Source of the DNA: Spirochaetota bacterium
Lineage (GTDB): Bacteria > Spirochaetota > UBA4802 > JAFGDQ01
Direction: 5' to 3'
NCBI GenBank assembly: GCA_034190085.1
Contig: JAXHTS010000008.1
Coordinates: 1-33,661 of the forward strand
DNA length: 33,661 nucleotides
Under the pieces are notes generated by a model. It searched no databases. It saw nothing but the letters and a program-made list of their open reading frames with translations, and had not been told where the DNA came from. The translations under genes were made by a program, and so were the position numbers. This document shows, one piece after another, positions 23,919 through 33,540 of this stretch. Every line of letters begins with the position of its first letter. The first letter of the stretch is position 1.

Positions 23919-26777
23919 CTATTGAATATACCCCCATCCCCTAAGCACCTCCTTTATGCCGGGACTCAAGTTTATATCCTTATCGCTCCTGCTCATCTCC
24001 ATCCAGTAGTTCAATGGTATTCTTGAATAATAAATAGATGCTTCAGGAATATCCTTCCTCTCCAACCCGGTTTTACCAGGCTCCCGCGCAATATGAAAAT
24101 CAATATCTCCGGACAATTGAATGGGGTTGTTAAAAATATTCACACACTCTATAGATGAGAATATTCCACTTCTCGGCAAGAGCTTGCCATTCTTATATAT
24201 TGTAATCGTTAAAGGGGTGTCGCTTGGATCTGTCTCAAAACTCATATATGCGCTCTTTGAGCTAACTCTAGCATTAAAGACTATCTGTTTACTCCATTGA
24301 GTGGTAAAGGTTACATACTCATCATATACCTCCGGATATATTATTACACCGCTTTGAGTCTGCGCTTTTACAGTATATAAATTCTCAATGCCGTCAGGGG
24401 ATGGAGATATCTGAATAAAATTCTTATCAGGATAATCGACATAATTTTGAAGATATAATTCCCTCATTTTATCCAACAGCACATTGTTATGACTACTCAA
24501 TGAAAGATTATGAGTCTCATATGGATCATATTGCAGGTCATAGAGATACTCCTGGTGCATGATCAGCTTTTTTTTGTCTTCAGTACTTCTATATTTATAG
24601 AGGCCCAATAGATTTCTCCAATACTTATATCTTCCATTGTATACAAATCCCCGCTGAAATCTTCCCACAAATGAAGCTATGCTCCTCTTGGTTTTATCCT
24701 TATCTTTGCTGAATAACATTCTTTTAAAACTCTTTCCACTAAATTTTTCACACTCCCTAGCTAACGCAAGATCAAGAAGTGTTGGGCTGATATCCAAGGC
24801 GCTTATCGTTGACGTCACCCTTCCGGGAACCACATTTAGGTTAGAAGGAGCAATTATAATCCATGGAATATTTACAACATCATCATACAGATTTATATCA
24901 CCTTTCCTGATATAGATTGAATGATTATATGACGAAGCCACTAATTGGGATTCTCTTTCAAATATGGAGAACCAATCCCTATTCTCACCCTCCCCTCTAT
25001 AGTATAAACACCGACCCATGCTGTGATCTGAAGTGATAACAACAATCGTATTTTTGTCTAAATGTAATCTTTCGAATGCATCCATTATATGACCGAGGCA
25101 GTCATTCATATAACGCAAGTTGCCTAAAATCGTAGCGGAATTTATAATAAAGTTGCATTGAAAATATGCAGGGATAAAATATCTCAATGGAATCCAACGC
25201 GGCGTATGCGGAACATTGATGTGGGAATAAAGGAAAAATTTTCTATTTTGGTTTTCATTCAAAAACTCAATTATCCTTCTGAAATTCTCTGTTAGTTCAG
25301 TTGTCTCCATCGTATAATCGTAGTTCTCATCAAATCCAAGATCAACTCCAACGCCAGAAACACCATGCCCCTGGGCATTGCAGCTTATCTGCTTTGTAAA
25401 ATATCCATGTTTGGATAACTCGTCAGCAAGGCTAGCAAAACCCATATCATGGAACTCGCTCTTATTCTTGTCGGTTACAATATTTCTGAAAACTGGAAGA
25501 CGACTCTTTGTGTACAACTGTGAAGTCCAGAGCGACACTATGGAAGGACGCGTCACCTGTCCTGTACTGTACATCCTGTCAAAGATACAGATGTTATCAG
25601 TATATCTATCAATTATTGGGGTTACAACTCTGCGAGGCCCGAGCTTAATAAAGGCCTCGTCCAGGTTGTTTTTCTCAAATACATCATAATATTCATATAG
25701 ATCAATATGATATTTGGATAAAGTATCGAATATAAGATATACAATGTTTAAATGATCATCCCTTTTTTTCTCACAAAGTGTCAAGATCCTCGGAGATCCA
25801 AGAAAAAGATAGTTCCTATCGCCACCCTCCACAGTAATCTCTATCTCAAGTTTCCCTTCGCTTCCTGGTATTTCCTGCTTTATTCTCTCCCATCCAACAT
25901 AATCTGTCAAAACGCTCCTTCCTCGATGTCGCAAGTAAAAAAAGATGGAAGAGATAGGATTTGAATACCTGAAGGGGAGAATATCAGGTTTCCTTTCTCT
26001 CATTATCTTCTTTTCTAATAAAAGCCTCTTCCTTTTTCTGTCTGCAAAAAACAATCTCAGGATGCCGTCCCCAGTATATGAATCAGCAAGGGTGGGAAAA
26101 ACTGCATCAAATTCTATAAACCTAGCCTTACCCCTAGTTTTCCCTAACGCATAAACAATCCTCGAATCTCCCTTCAGGACTATAGAATTCTTTTGATAGG
26201 TATAATAAAATATCCTACCAGTCGAATATTTCAGATTATTACTTATAGATTTATTGTAATAAGGATTAGTATCGATATAAAAGTCATCCCTTCGTAATTC
26301 GCTCTTTAGGAGAAAATCGCGATCCTTCCTTGTGAGAGGATTACTAATCTCAGCATCCTTAAGGCTGCGGATTAGGTCTATCTCAACCTCCTCATGAGAA
26401 TCATTAGTATATTCTACTGATGCGGCTTTATTTCGCAAATATTCCTGATCATTTGGGAAGAAGCAATAATTGTACCAGCATAAAAGGAAGACCAGAACTA
26501 TCAATCCAATGGACAAGAGGGTAATTATGAAATATTTTAGAGAGTGATAAAGAAATTTCAATCTATCGATCTTTTTGATGAGATAGAAAATAATCCAAAT
26601 AGATATGCTAACCGCAATTACCTCTTTCAAGGAATAGTAGAGATACGCTGTTCTAGACCAATTTTTAAGAATATATATTATAATACATATACATATTACT
26701 GTTATGAACATATTACGCCAAGGACGTAAAAACTCTTTTATCTTGTTAATCCTTTTCATTTGAAGAAAAACACACAT
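23919..26777 (-). CDS. Large membrane-bound sulfatase/alkaline-phosphatase-superfamily protein
   Basis: About 952 residues. Three hydrophobic segments (about 20-40, 50-67 and 82-106) anchor a long extracytoplasmic part. First comes a beta-rich domain (about 190-335), then the sulfatase-type catalytic domain (about 345-720; NIVYLIFDTLSKYHIDLYEYY, VTRPSIVSLWTSQ and VVITSDHS), then a C-terminal beta-sandwich. Where arylsulfatases have Cys/Ser of C-x-P-x-R, this protein has Thr (T-R-P-S). That suits a phosphotransferase or hydrolase that uses Thr rather than formylglycine. The ending 'LRGWGYIQ' is typical of sulfatases. Its ATG shares a base with the preceding gene's stop (TGATG), so translation is coupled. 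The substrate is probably an envelope glycan or lipid, by inference. Confidence 0.82.
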   Translation of the reverse strand: MCVFLQMKRINKIKEFLRPWRNMFITVICICIIIYILKNWSRTAYLYYSLKEVIAVSISIWIIFYLIKKIDRLKFLYHSLKYFIITLLSIGLIVLVFLLCWYNYCFFPNDQEYLRNKAASVEYTNDSHEEVEIDLIRSLKDAEISNPLTRKDRDFLLKSELRRDDFYIDTNPYYNKSISNNLKYSTGRIFYYTYQKNSIVLKGDSRIVYALGKTRGKARFIEFDAVFPTLADSYTGDGILRLFFADRKRKRLLLEKKIMRERKPDILPFRYSNPISSIFFYLRHRGRSVLTDYVGWERIKQEIPGSEGKLEIEITVEGGDRNYLFLGSPRILTLCEKKRDDHLNIVYLIFDTLSKYHIDLYEYYDVFEKNNLDEAFIKLGPRRVVTPIIDRYTDNICIFDRMYSTGQVTRPSIVSLWTSQLYTKSRLPVFRNIVTDKNKSEFHDMGFASLADELSKHGYFTKQISCNAQGHGVSGVGVDLGFDENYDYTMETTELTENFRRIIEFLNENQNRKFFLYSHINVPHTPRWIPLRYFIPAYFQCNFIINSATILGNLRYMNDCLGHIMDAFERLHLDKNTIVVITSDHSMGRCLYYRGEGENRDWFSIFERESQLVASSYNHSIYIRKGDINLYDDVVNIPWIIIAPSNLNVVPGRVTSTISALDISPTLLDLALARECEKFSGKSFKRMLFSKDKDKTKRSIASFVGRFQRGFVYNGRYKYWRNLLGLYKYRSTEDKKKLIMHQEYLYDLQYDPYETHNLSLSSHNNVLLDKMRELYLQNYVDYPDKNFIQISPSPDGIENLYTVKAQTQSGVIIYPEVYDEYVTFTTQWSKQIVFNARVSSKSAYMSFETDPSDTPLTITIYKNGKLLPRSGIFSSIECVNIFNNPIQLSGDIDFHIAREPGKTGLERKDIPEASIYYSRIPLNYWMEMSRSDKDINLSPGIKEVLRGWGYIQ

Positions 26778-28900
26778 CAATAACGCAGTATTGGATAGAT
26801 ATAATCATTCTTAATATACACATCGCTATTTCTTCCAATCCATTGGAAGAGTTTATTCTTTAATCTATGAAAATTTGACTTATCAATCGAAGCGATATTT
26901 GTCGTCTCACCGGGATCACGCAGGGTATCATACAACTCGTATGCGATTCTATCCCTCAAAGGCATATAGATAAGCTTGTATCTACCGTCAAAGATATACC
27001 TATGTTTTGCTAAATTTACAGTATCCGCATAATTCTTATTAACTACAACCTGATTATCAAGCTGGAAGTCTATCTCAGAAAGTAAGGCGATATCGGGATA
27101 GATAATTCGTAGCTTTTGAAAGAAAAGATCACTACGCATATTGTTGTCGAACCAGATTCCGGTTTCCCCAAAAGCGCATAACGCATCAGCCCTTCCCCCT
27201 TCAAGAAGTGGCAACAAGGACACACCCTCCATGTGATCGGGAATAGTCTCATTCAGGATAGACAACAGGGTTGGAGCCACATCAACATGCCGTACAACAT
27301 CGAATATGTCTCTCTTCTCTAAGCCCAATTTCGGGTATCGGATTATGAGTGGAATTCTGGTAGAATAAAAACCCCTAAAATGCTCTCCATGCCCCATCCC
27401 AAGTGATGCCTCATAAAGATTCTCCCCGTGATCTGACAGTATCACAATTATTGTGTTATCCAGAATATCATTATCAGATAAAAATTTTATTATCCTGCCC
27501 ACCTCATCATCAAAGGCCCTCAAGCCTCCATCGTATAGCGCTCTGATCTGTTCGATGTCCTCTTCTGATAAATTGACCTCCTTGTTGCTATCCAACGAGA
27601 CTATTCTCTGTTTGAAATACTTGTATGGGCCCTTATAATCATTCTTTGAGTAGAGTTTATAATATGGATAGGGAGAGGCATAAGGGAAATGTGTGGAAGA
27701 GAAGAAGGTCGTAATAAAGAATGGCCTGCCCTTAGATTTTTTCAAAGACCTGAGTATTCTCTCTCTTAAAAAATATGTCGGGCAAAAGTACGCTGAATCC
27801 TTCAATACCGGAAACAAAGACAATCCCATTGTATTCGTCAGCAGGGGAGAGAGGAATGTGTGATCTCCCAATATAGATTGTTCTATGAGAAACTCAAAAT
27901 TGAAATATGGGACATCAAGGTTTTCAAAACCCAGATCAATTCGGCTAAAGATATCTCCGGCAAAATCCGCGACTACCGATGAATAGTATCCCTTATCATT
28001 TAATATCCTAACTATGGTCTCAAAATTTCGATTAACATCACTTGATATTGGAAACATATGCCGAATCCCATGGGTTGATGCAAACTGCCCTGTAAGGATG
28101 GAAACCCATGACGGGAAGGTCCTTGGAACCTCAATATATGCATTCCTGAAGGAGACCCCCTGGTTGATCAAGCTATCAATATTGGGAGTTGTATCTATAG
28201 AGTACCCATATCCGCTAAAATGATCCGGCCTTAGGGCATCGGATGCCAGAATTAAAATATTTGGTTTATCACTCTTATCAAATCCATCCAAATCAAGGGA
28301 ATATACTATAGATAGGACAATGGAGATGCATAAAAGAAAAAGGATAATCCTATTGAAAATTATGTTTCTGGCCTTCAAGGCAGCCAAAAGAATAATAACG
28401 AAAACCGATGATATGATTATAATCTGTAACATCGTTAAAATTGCGGGATTGATGTTATCTGCAAAAAAATCGAGTATAATCTTGTTGGCATGATTTTTGA
28501 AGTAAAAATTATTCATATATACCTGTGGATAGTTGACTATATCCTTAAAGAAGGTGATAAAAAATATTATACTCGAAAAAAGAAGATTTAACAGGAATCC
28601 TTTACGCCGGTTTATTTCTTTATTAAATATATAGGAATAGGAAAAGAGAAATAATTGGATCATCATACCAAGAACAAGGCCGATCACTAAATATACGAAT
28701 AATATTTTCAACAGGAAAAATATTATATGCCCAAGGAAATTGTCTAATATGAAATTTTCAATAACCTCGCTAGTATTTCCCATATATGATATTGATAAAT
28801 TGTTAACCAAACCATATAAGAAGAATAGGAAAAAGAGGGATGGACCTGCTACTGAGGGGAATAAAAAATTCTTTATCGTGTAAAATTTTTCCTTTAACAT
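26777..28900 (-). CDS. Membrane-bound sulfatase-family protein with multispan N-terminus
   Basis: A 707-residue protein. Five or so N-terminal membrane segments (about 15-35, 50-80, 100-120, 150-172 and 180-200) are followed by an extracytoplasmic catalytic domain. Metal-site blocks are clear: NILILASDALRPDHFSGYGY (about 213-232), the nucleophile region VPRTFPSWVSILTGQ (near 258), ILSDHGENLYE and GMGHGEHFRG. The nucleophile position is Thr in T-F-P-S, not Cys. The layout of membrane domain plus sulfatase fold resembles LtaS/phosphoglycerol-transferase-type enzymes, but sequence blocks are of the sulfatase type. It is transcribed first in the pair; its stop overlaps the start of the larger paralogue. 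Likely role: modifying surface polysaccharide or lipid. Confidence 0.87.
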   Translation of the reverse strand: MLKEKFYTIKNFLFPSVAGPSLFFLFFLYGLVNNLSISYMGNTSEVIENFILDNFLGHIIFFLLKILFVYLVIGLVLGMMIQLFLFSYSYIFNKEINRRKGFLLNLLFSSIIFFITFFKDIVNYPQVYMNNFYFKNHANKIILDFFADNINPAILTMLQIIIISSVFVIILLAALKARNIIFNRIILFLLCISIVLSIVYSLDLDGFDKSDKPNILILASDALRPDHFSGYGYSIDTTPNIDSLINQGVSFRNAYIEVPRTFPSWVSILTGQFASTHGIRHMFPISSDVNRNFETIVRILNDKGYYSSVVADFAGDIFSRIDLGFENLDVPYFNFEFLIEQSILGDHTFLSPLLTNTMGLSLFPVLKDSAYFCPTYFLRERILRSLKKSKGRPFFITTFFSSTHFPYASPYPYYKLYSKNDYKGPYKYFKQRIVSLDSNKEVNLSEEDIEQIRALYDGGLRAFDDEVGRIIKFLSDNDILDNTIIVILSDHGENLYEASLGMGHGEHFRGFYSTRIPLIIRYPKLGLEKRDIFDVVRHVDVAPTLLSILNETIPDHMEGVSLLPLLEGGRADALCAFGETGIWFDNNMRSDLFFQKLRIIYPDIALLSEIDFQLDNQVVVNKNYADTVNLAKHRYIFDGRYKLIYMPLRDRIAYELYDTLRDPGETTNIASIDKSNFHRLKNKLFQWIGRNSDVYIKNDYIYPILRY

Positions 28901-29229
28901 TCAATTTATTTTGGATTAGGGGAAAATAATATCTCAAACATAAGGGGAAGAATTAAACCGATTATTCTATCGGTCAAGCTATTTTCTCGGATTTTCACTA
29001 GACACTATAAAACAACCCAAAAACTATGAATTACAGGCAGTTACCATCACCCTCACTCCTGCATCATAATGTGATTCCTTCATTAGCCGGGAATGATATC
29101 TGCCAAATGTAGCTGATAGCGCATCTTCAACCCACTCACTCTACTACTCAACATGTCAGCATGGCTTTGTTATCAATCATAAGGTCCTCTTCTTAGCCGA
29201 AAATGGGAGGTGATGGTACAGCTTTATTA
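28901..29229. other. Intergenic region with inverted repeat and possible remnant
   Basis: No complete gene in 329 bases. A ten-base perfect inverted repeat (TACCATCACC at 29042-29051 and GGTGATGGTA at 29209-29218) brackets a patch richer in G+C than the surroundings. On the minus strand, 29024-29140 is open for 38 codons with protein-like content (WVEDALSATFGRYHSRLMKE), without start or ribosome site. This may be a decayed mobile fragment. Confidence 0.35.
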
Positions 29230-30339
29230 TCACAAATGGACATCCTCAAAGAGTCTTATGAATTCTCTTGCAGTCCTTTCCCATGAATACTTTTTACAAT
29301 TATCAAAACCCTTTTCAATAATTTCACTTTTCAGAGCCATATTATTTGCAATCTCAAGCATCCCCTTTGCGATATCATCGATGTCATAGGGATTTACCAA
29401 CAGCCCCCCTTCCCCTGCCACCTCCGGACAACTGGATACCCTGCTTGTTATTACCGGGCAGCCGCAGGCCTGCGCCTCAAGGATTGGCAAGCCAAAGCCC
29501 TCATATTTAGATGGATAAAGGAAACAATCCGCCAGGTTGTATATTGCTACAAGCTCATCATCCTCTAAATAATCAAGCTTGATCACTCGTTGGCTCAGAT
29601 CATGCTCTTTTATAAAATCATATACCTTATTATCCCTCCAGGAATACCCCCCGATGAAATAAATATTGTGCTCCACCCTATCCTTAATTCTCAAAAATGC
29701 CTTTAACACGTTTATCATATTCTTCCTAGGACTCAGTGAGCCTATATATAAATAAAATGGCATTTTGAGATCATACTTCATAATAACACCCTTAAGTATA
29801 TTCTTATCTGTGATTTTCCTAAACTTCTTCTCCACACCCTCCGTAATAATTCTAATTCTATTTTTCTCAATATTAAGAAGCTCAATCATTCTAGAAGCGG
29901 TAAATTCTGAAACAGTCAAATCAATGTATGAGAATTTCGCTGCCACTGGAATCATTAGCTTGTGGTGAAGGTTGTCGAAAAACCTAAACTCACGGAAATT
30001 AAATTTCTCAAAATATACTATGTCATGATACACAGGAATCTTCCTGCCCCTTATAATCGGCGAATATGTATTCTTTGGAAACAAAAATACATCGATCCTA
30101 TTCAGATATGAAAATATTGGGATATATATATAATCATAGATAAATTTATTTCGTATTCTACGGATGATCATTCTAAAATTATTCGGCATTGCAAAATCCA
30201 GATGGATCTCTTCCTTCAATAAGATATAATATATATTTTTTTTATCGATCACTGACAACTCTCGTAAAATATTATATAGATATCTATATGGCCCTCCCTG
30301 TCTATCGTTCAAGACCCTTGCATTTATTGCAATCTTCAT
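29230..30339 (-). CDS. GT4-family glycosyltransferase
   Basis: A 369-residue GT-B-fold transferase of the GT4 ('glycosyl transferases group 1') family, probably acting at the inner face of the cytoplasmic membrane in surface-glycan synthesis. Hallmarks are the N-terminal donor/acceptor loop RQGGPYRYLYNIL, YIGSLSPRKNMINVLKAF (near 196), and the nucleotide-sugar motif YPSKYEGFGLPILEAQACGCPVI (near 275) with the E-x7-E pair. EVAGEGGLLVNPYDIDDIA follows. Sugar specificity cannot be read from sequence. AGGA is eight bases before the ATG. Transcription heads towards the sulfatases, 330 bases away, and away from gmhA-hldE, so all may serve one envelope pathway. Confidence 0.9.
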   Translation of the reverse strand: MKIAINARVLNDRQGGPYRYLYNILRELSVIDKKNIYYILLKEEIHLDFAMPNNFRMIIRRIRNKFIYDYIYIPIFSYLNRIDVFLFPKNTYSPIIRGRKIPVYHDIVYFEKFNFREFRFFDNLHHKLMIPVAAKFSYIDLTVSEFTASRMIELLNIEKNRIRIITEGVEKKFRKITDKNILKGVIMKYDLKMPFYLYIGSLSPRKNMINVLKAFLRIKDRVEHNIYFIGGYSWRDNKVYDFIKEHDLSQRVIKLDYLEDDELVAIYNLADCFLYPSKYEGFGLPILEAQACGCPVITSRVSSCPEVAGEGGLLVNPYDIDDIAKGMLEIANNMALKSEIIEKGFDNCKKYSWERTAREFIRLFEDVHL

Positions 30340-30744
30340 AGCATAAATCCTAAAAAATTAATATGTTGGCGAGCTTACTCCAATATTAACATCCTCATAA
30401 AGGGAAGGTAAACATACCGCATATTAGACATATCCTCTCAGGAGGGCAATTACAATTTACAATTCACTCCAATATGAATTTCTGGTATAATTCGCCAAAC
30501 TCTTCGCTGCTTGGGATTACATTACTTTGCTTGCTATATTTTAATTACCCCCCTAGATGGATTGAATAATTAATCCATCGTATCGAAATCCAGTATTATA
30601 GCAGGTATAATATTATAAAGAAGAAACACTATTAAAATGCTTGATGAAATATATCATATAATTATTATAGTTGTTCAATTGCAATCATTACATTGAGGAT
30701 AATGAATGATGTAATAATTACCCCTAATACAGAATAGAATAAAA
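30340..30744. other. Divergent intergenic region with a hairpin
   Basis: These 405 bases separate the divergent glycosyltransferase and gmhA genes and must carry both promoters. A perfect eight-base hairpin, GATGGATT / AATCCATC with an eight-base loop, lies at 30556-30579 and is a candidate operator or hairpin. No gene is seen. The gmhA start lacks a recognisable ribosome site. Confidence 0.4.
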
Positions 30745-31308
30745 ATGATCTTAAACGATTCAATATACGAACATATAGAAGTTGTCAAAGGTCTGATATC
30801 ACTCGAAAATGAAGTAACCAAATTCGCATCCAGGTTATCAACAGCCTTTCGAGATGGACATAAACTCTTAATAATGGGGAACGGGGGAAGCGCCGCAGAG
30901 AGTCAGCATTTTGCAGCGGAAATTGTAGTGCGATATAAAAAGAATAGAAAGGGATTGCCAGCCATTGCCTTAACAACAGACAGCTCAATTTTAACGGCTA
31001 CAGGGAATGATTATTCCTTTGATGAGATATTCTCAAGACAAATTGAAGCATTAGCCAAAAAAGGAGACATAGTGTTAGGCATATCAACATCTGGAAAGAG
31101 CATTAATGTATTGCATGGAATGCGCGCGGCAAAGAGCATAGGCTGTTATACCATTGGCCTTCTTGGGAATGACGGTGGAAGCATATCCAGACTATCAGAT
31201 TTGCCTATTGTAATTAAGAGCCATAACACACCGAGAATTCAGGAATGTCATAGCATTATCATTCACATAGTCTGTGAAATACTCGATGAGGAGTTTGTGA
31301 ATGAATAA
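30745..31308 (+). CDS. gmhA: Phosphoheptose isomerase GmhA
   Basis: Cytosolic SIS-domain enzyme converting sedoheptulose 7-phosphate to D-glycero-D-manno-heptose 7-phosphate, the first step towards the LPS core heptose. The 187-residue protein shows IMGNGGSAAESQHFAAEIVVRY (near 43-64), with GNGGSAA and the zinc-site His/Glu pattern. GDIVLGISTSGKSINVLHGM and the C-terminal PRIQECHSIIIHIVCE, with Glu and His ligands, follow. It could be confused with the paralogue DiaA, but the adjacent overlapping heptose-kinase gene settles the role. The hldE-like start lies eight bases inside its end. Confidence 0.93.
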   Translation: MILNDSIYEHIEVVKGLISLENEVTKFASRLSTAFRDGHKLLIMGNGGSAAESQHFAAEIVVRYKKNRKGLPAIALTTDSSILTATGNDYSFDEIFSRQIEALAKKGDIVLGISTSGKSINVLHGMRAAKSIGCYTIGLLGNDGGSISRLSDLPIVIKSHNTPRIQECHSIIIHIVCEILDEEFVNE

Positions 31309-32581
31309 ACTCGATCTATCAAGTGCATATGTATTAACTGTTGGAGATATTATACTTGATAAATTCTATTTGGGGAAGGTTAGCAGAATATCTCCAGAAG
31401 CTCCTGTACCTATAGTACAGATTAACGAGCAGAGGTATGCTCTCGGTGGAGCTGGTAATGTAGTAAACAATATTGCTCACCTTGGAGCTGCGTCATATCT
31501 TATTGGTATAGTAGGGAAGGACAGCAATAGGGATATAACAAAAAAACTGCTCAAAGATATTAATATAGAAAGCAAACTCTTTGAGACAGAAAATCCCACA
31601 ACTACTAAAATTAGAGTAATAGGAGAACACCAGCAGGTAGTAAGACTTGATTTTGAATCTACACAAGAGATAGGGTATTCACTCCAGGAAAAAATTGAAA
31701 AGGAAATCGATAATTGCATCACTAATGTTGGTGCCCTAACAATCTCCGATTATGGCAAAGGTCTATGCTGTTTCGATCTTTGTCAATATATGATCAAAAA
31801 GGCCAAGCATGCTGATATTCCATTAATAGTAGATCCCAAAGGATGCAACTGGGATAAGTATAAAGGAGCAACGATTATTACACCAAACATCAAAGAATTT
31901 GGTCAAGTCGTTGGCAAAGAGATAATAAACGAAAATGAGGAGATAGAAAAATATGGCATTGACGTTATTAATAAATTAAATCTTGAATATCTGCTTATAA
32001 CGAGGTCCGAGAAAGGGATGAGTTTAATATCAGAAAATGGATGCTACCATATACCGACCGAGGCAATCGAGGTCTATGATGTATCCGGTGCAGGGGACAC
32101 TGTGGTGGGAACGATAGCCACTGCCCTTGCCTCAGGCCTGACCATGTTAGAATCTGTACAACTCTCAAATACCGCAGCCGGAATTGTTGTGCAGAAATTT
32201 GGTACAGCGCCGATCGAAATTGATGAGCTTTTACATTCCCTGCACACACATGGTGATTCAAAAATCATAACACAGGATGTACTCCCACGCATCATTAAAC
32301 ATCTGTCGAAAAAAAATAATAGAATAATCTTTACATATGGTGAATTTGACTTTTTAAACCTAAAAGACTTACACTTTCTTAAAGAGATCCGAGAAAAAGG
32401 AGATAAGCTAATAATTGGATTTAATTATCCAATTAAAGATAAGATTCATGATGCCTTAATTGAATTAATCTCAAACCTCGAATTTGTCGACTACTTAGTA
32501 ACTTACAATAATATAACACTCCCCTTATTTTTATCATCTATTCCCGAGGATGTAACTATTATCAATAGAGGGGATCAGTAG
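31301..32581 (+). CDS. hldE: HldE-like heptose 7-phosphate kinase with a degenerate second domain
   Basis: A 426-residue protein. Residues 1-315 form a PfkB-type kinase that makes heptose 1,7-bisphosphate: GDIILDKFYLG, SPEAPVPIVQ, ALGGAGNVVNNIAHLGA and the anion-hole/catalytic VSGAGDTVVG at 261-270. The C-terminal 100 residues align with the adenylyltransferase domain of HldE (IIFTYGEFDF, GDKLIIGFNYP, INRGDQ). There the nucleotide-binding 'CFDLLHAGHV' block reads EFDFLNLKDL, so both His of HxGH are replaced by Asn353 and Asp356, and the domain is short. Adenylyl transfer is therefore unlikely and a separate HldC/RfaE2 would be needed. GAGGAG precedes the ATG inside the gmhA end; the genes are translationally coupled. 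Confidence 0.9.
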   Translation: MNKLDLSSAYVLTVGDIILDKFYLGKVSRISPEAPVPIVQINEQRYALGGAGNVVNNIAHLGAASYLIGIVGKDSNRDITKKLLKDINIESKLFETENPTTTKIRVIGEHQQVVRLDFESTQEIGYSLQEKIEKEIDNCITNVGALTISDYGKGLCCFDLCQYMIKKAKHADIPLIVDPKGCNWDKYKGATIITPNIKEFGQVVGKEIINENEEIEKYGIDVINKLNLEYLLITRSEKGMSLISENGCYHIPTEAIEVYDVSGAGDTVVGTIATALASGLTMLESVQLSNTAAGIVVQKFGTAPIEIDELLHSLHTHGDSKIITQDVLPRIIKHLSKKNNRIIFTYGEFDFLNLKDLHFLKEIREKGDKLIIGFNYPIKDKIHDALIELISNLEFVDYLVTYNNITLPLFLSSIPEDVTIINRGDQ

Positions 32582-32684
32582 TTGTAATAGCTTTGATAAT
32601 CTGCAGAACAAATTATTTGACAAGTCGAGTGTATCTTTAAAAGTATCCTTTATCGATATAGTTTAAACAAAATATTGAGATAAC

Positions 32685-33404
32685 ATGAAAAAAATAATAA
32701 TAATATTTACTTCAATTATATTAATTATTCTATTATGGAATCTAAGCAGAAGCAAGGATTATCAAATTTTCGGGAAAATTATTAACCGAATAAATACATC
32801 TGAAAAAATAGTTGCCTTAACCTTTGACGATGGTCCCACAATAAAACATACAGATCAAATTATAGAAATTCTAAATTCAACAAATATTAAAGCCACCTTT
32901 TTCTTAGTGGGTAAATATATTGAAGAAAACCCTCAAGAATTTAAAAAGATCGTAGATCATGGGCATGAAATTGGCAATCATTCATATTCTCATAAACTTA
33001 TGATTATTAAAAGTTATAAATCTATTGCTAAAGAGATCAAAAAAACAAACAATTTAATAAAACAATTAGGCTACAGGGGTGAAACATACTTTCGACCTCC
33101 CTATGGGAAAAAATTATTTATATTACCCTACTATCTTGATAAAAATAATATTACAACAATAACCTATGATGTTGCACCTGATAGCTATTTAGATGTTAGC
33201 GCAAGCCCAACACAAATATCAGACTATGTTGTCAATAATACAAATCCAGGCTCTATTATACTTTTACATATTATGTTTAAATCATATATAAGTTCGATGA
33301 AGGCTGTTCCAGATATAATAAATAGATTAAGAGTTCGTGGATATCGCTTTGTTACAATAACAGAATTAATTGAGCATTCGGAACATCAACAATCATCATT
33401 ATAG
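32685..33404 (+). CDS. Membrane-anchored polysaccharide deacetylase (NodB family)
   Basis: A 239-residue carbohydrate esterase 4-type protein that removes acetyl groups from N-acetylated glycans. A hydrophobic N-terminal anchor or signal (about 4-18) puts the catalytic domain outside the cytoplasm. Metal and catalytic motifs are intact: TFDDGP (near 46-51), HSYSH for the His pair (near 98-102), and FRPPYGKK (near 138). LLHI near the end carries the catalytic His. It starts 103 bases after the hldE-like gene on the same strand and may share its transcript. Targets could be peptidoglycan or the surface glycan whose genes surround it. Confidence 0.88.
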   Translation: MKKIIIIFTSIILIILLWNLSRSKDYQIFGKIINRINTSEKIVALTFDDGPTIKHTDQIIEILNSTNIKATFFLVGKYIEENPQEFKKIVDHGHEIGNHSYSHKLMIIKSYKSIAKEIKKTNNLIKQLGYRGETYFRPPYGKKLFILPYYLDKNNITTITYDVAPDSYLDVSASPTQISDYVVNNTNPGSIILLHIMFKSYISSMKAVPDIINRLRVRGYRFVTITELIEHSEHQQSSL

Positions 33405-33540
33405 GATAATCCGTTATACCTTCTACAATTTAAACGGATAAACATATTTTAATCTATTTCAAACCTATAATTTTGACATTTCGCTTCCCAAATTCTCAGC
33501 ACCAATCTAATTTCTAAATTATCCTTGTATTTTTTTTTTT
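33405..33540. other. AT-rich tail ending in an 11-base T run
   Basis: No gene. A seven-base inverted repeat (ATCCGTT at 33409-33415, AACGGAT at 33433-33439) may help end transcription of the deacetylase gene. The T run at 33530-33540 marks a sharp composition boundary with the following bases. Confidence 0.4.
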
